Assembly: GCA_963978895.1 (NCBI GenBank)
Contig: OZ022238.1
Coordinates: 14,965,154-15,029,153, forward strand
Direction: 5' to 3'
Source of the DNA: Erpobdella octoculata
Taxonomy: Eukaryota > Annelida > Clitellata > Hirudinida > Erpobdellidae
DNA: 64,000 nt
The position numbers and the translations under genes were made by a program. The notes under the pieces are model-generated. The model ran no database searches, was not told the DNA's origin, and saw nothing but the letters and a program-made list of their open reading frames with translations. This document shows positions 56,127 through 64,000 of the stretch, in pieces; positions within the stretch are counted from its first letter, which is position 1, and each line of letters opens with the position of its first letter.

Positions 56127-58344
56127 CATACATACATACATACATACATACATACATACATACATACATACATACATACATACATACATACATACATACA
56201 TACATACATAGATACATACACACACACATACATACATACACACTCCCGCTCCCGGTCGTTATCCGTTCCCTGTCGCTTTCCCGCTCATTCTTTCGCTCTC
56301 AGTTGTCCCCCTTCCTAGATCCGAATCTACATACATACATACATACATACATACATACATACATACATACATACATACATACCTACATAGATACATACAC
56401 ACACACATACATACTTTGAATGGGCATTTATTGCCGAAATATTGTAAAAAAACACATACATACATACATACATACATACATACATACATACATACATACA
56501 TAAACACACATACATGCACATACACATACATACATACGCACATACATACATACATACATACACACACATACATACATACATACATACATACATAGATACA
56601 TACACACACATACATACTTTGAATGAGCATTTAGTGCCGAAATATTGTAAAAAACACATACATACATACATACATACATACATACATACATACATACATA
56701 AACACAGACACACATACATGCATATACACATACATACGCACATACATATATATATAGTTCCCGCTCCGCTCATTTTGTGACGGATTTCAATTTTTTTTCT
56801 ATATTTGATTCCCCTTGACTCTCAAGGTTGTGTGAAAATTTCATCACGATCGGATGAATGGTGTAGCAATGCAGTCGTTATCCGTTCCCTGTCGCTTTCC
56901 CGCTCATTTTTTCGCTTTCAGTTCCCCCCCCCCTAGATCCGATTCTACATACATACATACATACATAGATACATACACACACACATACATACATACATAC
57001 ACACTCCCGCTCCCGGTCGTTATCCGTTCCCTGCCGCTTTCCCGCTCATTCTTTCGCTCTCAGTTGTCCCCCCTTCCTAGATACATACATACATACATAC
57101 ATACATACATACATACATACATACATACATACATACATACATACATACATACATACATACATACATACATACATACATACATACATACATACATACATAC
57201 ATACATACATACATACATACATACATACATACATACATACATACATACATACATACATACATACATACATACATACATACATACATACATACATACATAC
57301 ATACATACATACATACATAGATACATACACACACATACATACTTTGAATGGGCATTTATTGCCGAAATATTGTAAAAAAACACATACATACATACATACA
57401 TACATACATACATAAACACACACATACATGCACATACACATACATACATACGCACATACATACGCACATACATACATACTTACATACACACACATACACA
57501 CATACATACATACATACATACATACATACATACATAGATACATACACACACATACATACTTTGAATGAGCATTTAGTGCCGAAATATTGTAAAAAATACA
57601 TACATACATACATACATACATACATACATACACCCGGGGTTTTTAGAGGTTTACCTAATGTGTTTCTTTTTCGCTCCCGTTTCCTTCCCGCTTGCCCTCC
57701 CAGTCGTTATCCGTTCCCTGTCGCTTTCCCACTCATTTTTTCGCTTTCAGTTCCCCCCAAGATCCGATTCTACCTACATACATACATACATACATACATA
57801 CATAGATACATACACACACACATACATACATACACACTCCAGCTCCCGGTCGTTATCCGTTCCCTGTCGCTTTCCCGCTCATTCTTTCGCTCTCAGTTGT
57901 CCCCCTTCCTAGATCCGAATCTACATACATACATACATACATACATACATACATACATACATACATACATACATACATACATACCTACATAGATACATAC
58001 ACACACACACATACATACTTTGAATGGGCATTTATTGCCGAAATATTGTAAAAAAACACATACATACATACATACATACATACATACATACATACATACA
58101 TACATACATACATACATACATACATACATACATACATACATACGTACATAAACACACACATACATGCACATACACATACATACATACGCACATACATACG
58201 CACATACATACATACATACATACACACACACACATACATACATACATACATACATACATAGATACATACACACACATACATACTTTGAATGATCATTTAG
58301 TGCCGAAATATTGTAAAAAACACATACATACATACATACATACA
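56127..58344. repeat. (CATA)n microsatellite arrays
   Basis: Repeated pure CATA blocks up to about 240 bp (57079-57320) are separated by short unique blocks. Reading frames give Ile-His-Thr-Tyr on one strand and Met-Tyr-Val-Cys on the other; none is a protein. Confidence 0.95.
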
Positions 58345-59959
58345 TCTATATATATAAAAGAACATGTCCTGACTGACAGATGACTGACTCATAATCAACG
58401 CCGAGCTCAAACGCCTCATCCTAGGAACGTGAAATTTGGAACTTATATTACTTTTATAGCGTAAACATCCGCTAAGAAAGGATTTTTAAAAATTTTGCTC
58501 CTGAGGGGAAAAAACTGGAAAACAAACTTTTTTCCAAAAATTTTTTCTAAAATTTTTTTCTGAAATTTGGTATATAGATTCTTTTTGAAAAATAAAAAGA
58601 TACGTGTTTCACCATTTTTTGAAAATTCGGTTTCCCGGACCTCAAATGTGGGTTGGAAAATTGGGTTATTTGGTTTTTAAAGTAGCTTCTACTCAAAAAC
58701 TGTTAATGCTACAGGAGTAAAAATTAGTATTTAGTTTCTACTCCAAAAATAATGAAATACGTGTTTTAGCATTTTTTGAAAATTTGGTTTCCAGGACTTC
58801 AAATGTGGGGTGGAAAATAAGGCTAATTGTCTTTTATAGTAACTGCTACTCAAAAACAGTAAATACCACAGATGTAAAAATTATTATTTAGATTCTTTTT
58901 GAAAAATAAAAAGATACGTGTTTTACCATTTTTTGAAAATTCGGTTTCCCGGACCTCAAATGTGGGTTGGAAAATTGGGTTATTTGGTTTTTAAAGTAGC
59001 TTCTACTCAAAAACTGTTAATGCTACAGGAGTAAAAATTAGTATTTAGTTTCTACTCCAAAAATAATGAAATACGTGTTTTAGCATTTTTTGAAAATTTG
59101 GTTTCCAGGACTTCAAATGTGGTGTGGAAAATAGGGTTATTTGTTTTTTAAAGTAACTGCTACTCAAAAACTGTAAATACCACAGATGTAAAAATTAGTA
59201 TTTAGTTTCTATTCTAAAAATAAAGATATACGTGTTTTACCATTTTTTTAAAATTTGGTTTCCAGGACCTCAAATGTGGGGTGGAAAATAAGGTTATTTG
59301 GTTTTTAATGTAACTGCTACTCGAAAACTGTAAATACCACAGATGTAAAAATTAGTATTTAGTTTCTATTCTAAAAATAAAGATATACGTGTTTTACCAT
59401 TTTTTTAAAATTTGGTTTCCAGGACCTCAAATGTGGGGTGGAAAATAAGGTTATTTGGTTTTTAATGTAACTGCTACTCAAAAACTGTAAGTGCTACAGA
59501 TGTGAAAATTAGTATTTTGAGGTTTTGTGCCGGTTAAAAGTAGATGAGTTCAGTTTATCACCGGACGGACGGGCCAAGCCGTTATTTTAGGGTCTTCATA
59601 CGGCCCTGCCCAAACCTTAAATAAAGGTGGGACGGGCCGATATTTTTAACAAAGTATATAGACATTTTAGTGATTTTAAGGTGTTCAGACGGGCCGGGCT
59701 AAACCTGAAGTCAATGTGGGACGGGCCGAAGTTTTTCATCAAGTATATAGAACTTCTAGGCCTGTAAAAACGGGCCGTGCCGGGCCAGGCCAGGAATTTC
59801 GGTTTTTGAAACGGGTTGGGCCAACGGGTTGGGCCAAGTTGTCGACGGGCCGAGCCGAGACCTAAAAAATTGATCCGTGCAATACTCTACTATGTATGCT
59901 GTATGAATGGTTCAAATTCTCCAATTTCATGCGAGCGAAGCCGCAACGGGCACTGCTAG
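58345..59959 (+). mobile_element. Helitron-like element family 1, complete copy
   Basis: Starts TCTATATATATAAAAG after A and ends with gcaacgggcactgctag before T, with the (CATA)n array continuing in register on both sides (A|T target). The interior is about six units of roughly 155 bp with actgctactcaaaaactgt. A GGGCCG-rich segment lies near the 3' end. No Rep/helicase frame, so non-autonomous. Its inverted counterpart is at 1-1683. Confidence 0.88.
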
Positions 59960-60981
59960 TACATACATACATACATATATACATACATAAACACAGACAC
60001 ACATACATGCATATACACATACATACGCACATACATATATATATATAGTTCCCGCTCCGCTCATTTTGTGACGGATTTCAATTTTTTTTTCTATATTTGA
60101 TTCCCCTTGACTCTCAAGGTTGTGTGAAAATTTCATTACGATCGGATGAATGGTGTAGCAATGCAGTCGTTATCCGTTCCCTGTCGCTTTCCCGCTCATT
60201 TTTTCGCTTTCAGTTCCCCCCCCCCTAGATCCGATTCTACATACATACATACATACATAGATACATACACACACATACATACATACACACTCCCGCTTCC
60301 GGTCGTTATCCGTTCCCTGCCGCTTTCCCGCTCATTCTTTCGCTCTCAGTTGTCCCCCCTTCCTAGATCCGAATCTACATACATACATACATACATACAT
60401 ACATACATACATACATACATACATACATACATACATACATACATACATACATACATACATACATACATACATACATACATACATACATACATACATACAT
60501 ACATACATACATACATACATACATACATACATACATACATACATACATACATACATACATACATAGATACATACACACACATACATACTTTGAATGGGCA
60601 TTTATTGCCGAAATATTGTAAAAAACACATACATACATACATACATACATACATACATACATACATACATACATACATACATACATACATACATACATAC
60701 ATACATACATACATACATACATACATACATACATAAACACACACATACATGCACATACACATACATACATACGCACATACATACGCACATACATACATAC
60801 TTACATACACACACATACACACATACATACATACATAGATACATACACACACATACATACTTTGAATGAGCATTTAGTGCCGAAATATTGTAAAAAACAC
60901 ATACATACATACATACATACATACATACATACATACATACATACATACATACATAAACACATACACAGACACACATACTTG
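59960..60981. repeat. (CATA)n arrays, second block
   Basis: Continuation of the array cut by the family 1 Helitron, with the same unique spacers as in 56127-58344. Confidence 0.9.
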
Positions 60982-61958
60982 CAGTGTTGTTCGGTAACGA
61001 AGTAAAAGTAACGCGTTACTTTACTTAAGTACATCAGACGTACTTTTTGTCTGTAACGGAGTACAGATTATTTTCAGTACTTTTTACTTGTAACGAAGTA
61101 ATATTTTCGGACTTACTTTTACTTCGTTACTTTTCCAGGACAAACCGTTACAAAGTACTGTAAAAAATTAATAAAACGACATAAAGTTTAAATCGATGTT
61201 GTATTAATTATCTATGATTATTAACGTATGCATTTTCGAACCCCATTTTACATTTATGTTAGTAATATTGATTGTATTGAAGCTTGTGGGTGGAGCTAAG
61301 ATTTTCGCGGTCATACTTGTTTTGGTGTACAATAGATTGTTCGAGATTACCTACTATTATATGGAATATATATATACTATATATGGAATCTTCCAAAGGA
61401 GCGAACGTGAGCAGTGGTGGCGATGATAGGCGCGTAACAACAATGAACTTAATAAAGAACGCCCATGGCCATATTTAGTTAAAATGTTCAGATTTCAATC
61501 GATGGAAGCTAAAACGTTCAGATTCACATGCTTGCTGGGCAAACCTAAAGTAAAGTAATTATATGTTTAGCATTCCACAATTCTCCGTCAACACGTGATA
61601 CGCGTCCATCCAGTGCATGTATCGAAATACGAAAAATTGACAAAAAGGCACGTAAAAATAGAATTTTTTCATTAGTTTGCGTGTTACCAATTAGTTTATC
61701 AGTTTTATCAACGCAGTAGCGTTTGAAAGACGATGGAATTATGATAAAATAGAGTTAGATGATTGACGAATGACCATTACAAAAAGCGGCTTCAGTACTT
61801 TTACTTTTTACTTTAAAAGTAACTTTAAAGTGCTGTTACTTTTTACTTTTACTTAAGTACATTTTTAGCAAATACTTTTACTTTTACTTAAGTAACTTTT
61901 TGAGGCGTTACTTGTACTTTTACTTAAGTACTGAAACACAGTACTTTTTCCAACACTG
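60982..61958. mobile_element. hAT-type element in the CATA array
   Basis: The ends are CAGTGTTGTTCGG and (reverse complement) CAGTGTTGGAAAAAG. The flanks catacttg (60974-60981) and catacatg (61959-61966) form an 8-bp duplication with one mismatch. Subterminal regions are dense in acttttact / agtaaaagt repeats in both orientations. No transposase frame. Confidence 0.82.
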
Positions 61959-62190
61959 CATACATGCACATACACATACATACGCACATACATATATATA
62001 TAGTTCCCGCTCGTTCACCCGCTCCGCTCCGCTCATTTTGTGACGGATTTCAATTTTTTTTTCTATATTTGATTCCCCTTGACTCTCAAGGTTGTGTGAA
62101 AATTTCATTACGATCGGATGAATGGTGTAGCAATGCATGAATAACATATATATATACATACATACATACAAACATTCATTTATATATAGA

Positions 62191-62516
62191 CTAGCGGGGT
62201 GCCAGGGGTTTAGAGGTTTATCTCTCGCTCCCGTTACCTTCCCCGCTTGCTCCACGCTCTTCCGCTCCCGTTCGCTTTCCTGGTCACTTTCTCTTTCCCG
62301 CTCGCTCTTACGCTCTCGGTCGCTTTTCCCGACTTTTTCGCTTTCCCATTCCCGTTCATTCTCCAGTTTCCATTTCCGCTCGTTCTCCCGCTCCGCTCAT
62401 TTTGTGACCGATTTCAATTTTGTTTGCTCTATAATTGTCTCCCATTGACGATCGGATGAATGGTGTAGCAATGTATAAAGGACATACAGACAGGCAGTCA
62501 TTTTTGTATATATAGA
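62191..62516 (-). mobile_element. Helitron-like element family 2, short reverse copy
   Basis: On the minus strand it starts TCTATATATACAAAAATGAC at 62516 and ends cccctggcaccccgctag at 62191, directly joined to the TC start of the next element at 62190. Its interior is the ctttcccgctcgctc repeat. Confidence 0.75.
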
Positions 62517-62997
62517 TAGGAAAACATTGACTACAGTCTTATAAATCTTCGATATGTGAGGATAGAAAATATAAAAACTTTCGAATCAATGTAGAAAAAA
62601 CAATGTTTTTTATTATAAATCTTACTATATAACTTTATCTTCATTTCTCATCAAATCGCTTTTATCCATGCTATCCATCGGCTTTTAGGCCCGTCATTTT
62701 CAACCACGATTCAGTCATCATTGTTTCATTAAAATTGTCAGTATTAGCTACTTACTATGGAGCCAGGCAAAAGTATGGACCCGAGATAACTCCCGTCTCA
62801 CTCTCTTCTCGGCGGTCCTCGTGGTACAAAATAAAGTTTGTTTGTTCTTTATAAAAAATATGAACTGCTGGAGCGATCCTGATGAAATTTGGCAAATGGG
62901 TAGTTTTCATACAGGGGAAAAAAGTTAAGAAGATTTAGAATTCCCGGCTCAGTGGGGAAAATAATCCTTTACAGGCCAAAAGTGCCATCAAACTCAT
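62517..62997. other. Repeat debris
   Basis: The segment at 62555-62625 (atgtgaggatagaaaatat) resembles 18364-18435 in a galactosidase intron. The segment at 62830-62905 (gagcgatcctgatgaaattt) resembles Helitron 5' regions. No gene. Confidence 0.45.
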
Positions 62998-63215
62998 TGT
63001 TATGACCCGATAAACAACGACGTTAGTTATATTTCGAATATAGTTTATTTAACCATAAAAACGATACAGCGCTCAGCCATCAACAACGAGAGAGAAACTC
63101 AAAAAGGACGTTAATGGAAGGAAAACAAAGATATTAATATCCACAACCGTAGATATTAATATTAACTGTCAATTATAAAAATATATAATTAATACAATTA
63201 AATGTCTCCTTAACA
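62998..63215 (-). repeat. 3' LTR of a Ty3/Gypsy element
   Basis: The 218-bp segment starts and ends with the short inverted repeat TGTTA...TAACA. A polypurine tract (AGGAGGGGGAGG on the minus strand) lies immediately upstream at 63216-63227. An AATAAA signal is present on the minus strand near 63050. The 5' LTR is outside the window. Confidence 0.75.
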
Positions 63216-63225
63216 CCTCCCCCTC

Positions 63226-64000
63226 CTAAACAAGATAAGTTTTCTTGGAAGCATTCATTTCCAATCTTCGAGGAGGTCGACGTGTTCTTTTAGGCCTCAC
63301 CTTTGGAATCTGGTCTGTCGAGATGATTTGATGATTGTCCTCGTTAACTGAAACGTCAACCGATATGGCACTGTTAGAAGAATCGGTCGTCTTCAGGGAT
63401 GATTTGATTGGTGGGAGAAGAGGGATGTCGAAAACATCAGATATAACCACTAGAGCTTCTTCTGATACCCGTTTTCGCAACTGATTGCAGTGTCGCCGCA
63501 TCACTCTTCTTCCAACTTCAACGTCATAAACAGATTTTCCCAAACGTCGGACGATTCTACCGGGAGTCCATTCTGGCTGATTCGGATTGTCGTATGTCCG
63601 CACATAGACAGCATCTTGTTCTGTAAACTCTCTTTTACAAGAACCGGGTTTCTCGATCTTTTCATCTTGATGATGGAATTTATTCAGTTGGAGGTCTGTC
63701 AAAGGAATTCGTAATTGTCTGCCTAGGAGTAGCTCTGCAGGCGTTTTCAGTTCTTCTGATGATGGTAGAGGTGTTGTCCTATACGTCAGCAAGAACTTTT
63801 GCAGCACGTCAGCCGTCGCACCCTCTCCCTGCAATTTTCTAAGAGCCCGCTTGAACGTATCAACGAAACGTTCGGCTTGTCCGTTGCAGTGAGGCTGATA
63901 TGGCGGTGATCTTACATGGTTGATGCCATGACTTTGGCAGTACTCCTCAAACTCCTTTGAAGCAAATTGTGTTCCATTGTCCGACACTAACATCTTTGGG
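63226..64000 (-). CDS. Ty3/Gypsy retrotransposon pol, integrase C-terminal part
   Basis: The frame runs past the window edge and is open for at least 255 residues. It has the integrase catalytic pair VSDNGTQF and CNGQAERF at D-x35-E spacing, then FLLTYRTTPLPSS and a GKSVYDVEVG C-terminal DNA-binding region followed by a basic tail. Integrase joins the element's DNA copy to the host genome. The stop overlaps the polypurine tract, leaving no room for an env gene. With no stops inside, it may be a young copy. Confidence 0.9.
   Translation of the reverse strand, partial: PKMLVSDNGTQFASKEFEEYCQSHGINHVRSPPYQPHCNGQAERFVDTFKRALRKLQGEGATADVLQKFLLTYRTTPLPSSEELKTPAELLLGRQLRIPLTDLQLNKFHHQDEKIEKPGSCKREFTEQDAVYVRTYDNPNQPEWTPGRIVRRLGKSVYDVEVGRRVMRRHCNQLRKRVSEEALVVISDVFDIPLLPPIKSSLKTTDSSNSAISVDVSVNEDNHQIISTDQIPKVRPKRTRRPPRRLEMNASKKTYLV

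Larger units (their letters stand above)
55974..62190 (-). mobile_element. Expanded Helitron family 2 copy with CATA arrays
   Basis: On the minus strand the 5' terminus TCTATATATAAATG starts at 62190 and the 3' end near 55974 reads ccccgggtgcccccgatag. Between them, sequence of about 1.65 kb per unit is tandemly duplicated: cccggggtttttagaggttt occurs at 55985 and 57633, and gttcccgctccgctcatttt at 56757 and 60047. Each unit holds several (CATA)n arrays and a conserved 40-bp spacer starting tttgaatg[ga]gcattta. Family 1 (58345-59959) and a hAT element (60982-61958) are inserted in it. Whether this is one expanded Helitron or several merged ones is inference. Confidence 0.55.

Noticed and set aside
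57079..57320. CRISPR-like regular repeats
   Set aside because: The repeats are 4-bp microsatellites and irregular spacers in an animal genome; there are no direct repeats with unique spacers and no cas genes.
55965..60976. Many long frames with Ile-His-Thr-Tyr or Met-Tyr-Val-Cys repeats
   Set aside because: Translations of (CATA)n in various frames.
61214..61478. Two overlapping short frames
   Set aside because: They lie inside a hAT element without transposase similarity and show no domain.

Overview
The window is nuclear DNA of an intron-rich, AT-rich invertebrate animal. The spliced genes are animal genes (a single-minded bHLH-PAS factor, a GH35 beta-galactosidase, a USP31/43-type deubiquitinase, a fatty-acid-binding protein and replication protein A 70 kDa). 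The FABP gene keeps the usual animal four-exon layout. A lophotrochozoan or another slowly evolving invertebrate is my guess; the sequence does not settle the phylum. Gene models were built by hand from splice signals, reading-frame phase and protein resemblance.

Layout. 1-2086: two Helitron-like elements. 3729-13288 (+): last five exons of single-minded, with introns holding two microsatellites and several hAT-type insertions, one nested in another. 13978-22426 (-): a 17-exon GH35 beta-galactosidase gene, convergent with sim. 23435-32441 (+): an 11-exon USP31/43-like deubiquitinase, divergent from the galactosidase. 33687-40446: a transposon graveyard with two copies of one hAT family, Helitron pieces and LINE remnants. 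40558-40907 (+): an unrecognised candidate exon. 42188-47385 (-): FABP. 47913-52999 (+): a complete 15-exon RPA1, divergent from FABP. 53102-55755: a hAT element with a second copy of the same family inserted in inverted orientation. 55974-62516: Helitrons loaded with CATA-type arrays and a hAT insertion. 62998-64000: 3' end of a Ty3/Gypsy retrotransposon on the minus strand.

The host genes do not form a pathway: they are unrelated genes in two divergent pairs (galactosidase/USP, FABP/RPA1) and one convergent pair (sim/galactosidase). The unusual content lies in the mobile DNA. At least nine insertions have 8-bp target-site duplications readable directly (eight exact, one with a single mismatch), giving a relative insertion history. 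There is also a 43-bp tandem array in the galactosidase gene made from the first 43 bases of a coding exon, each copy keeping a splice-acceptor AG.
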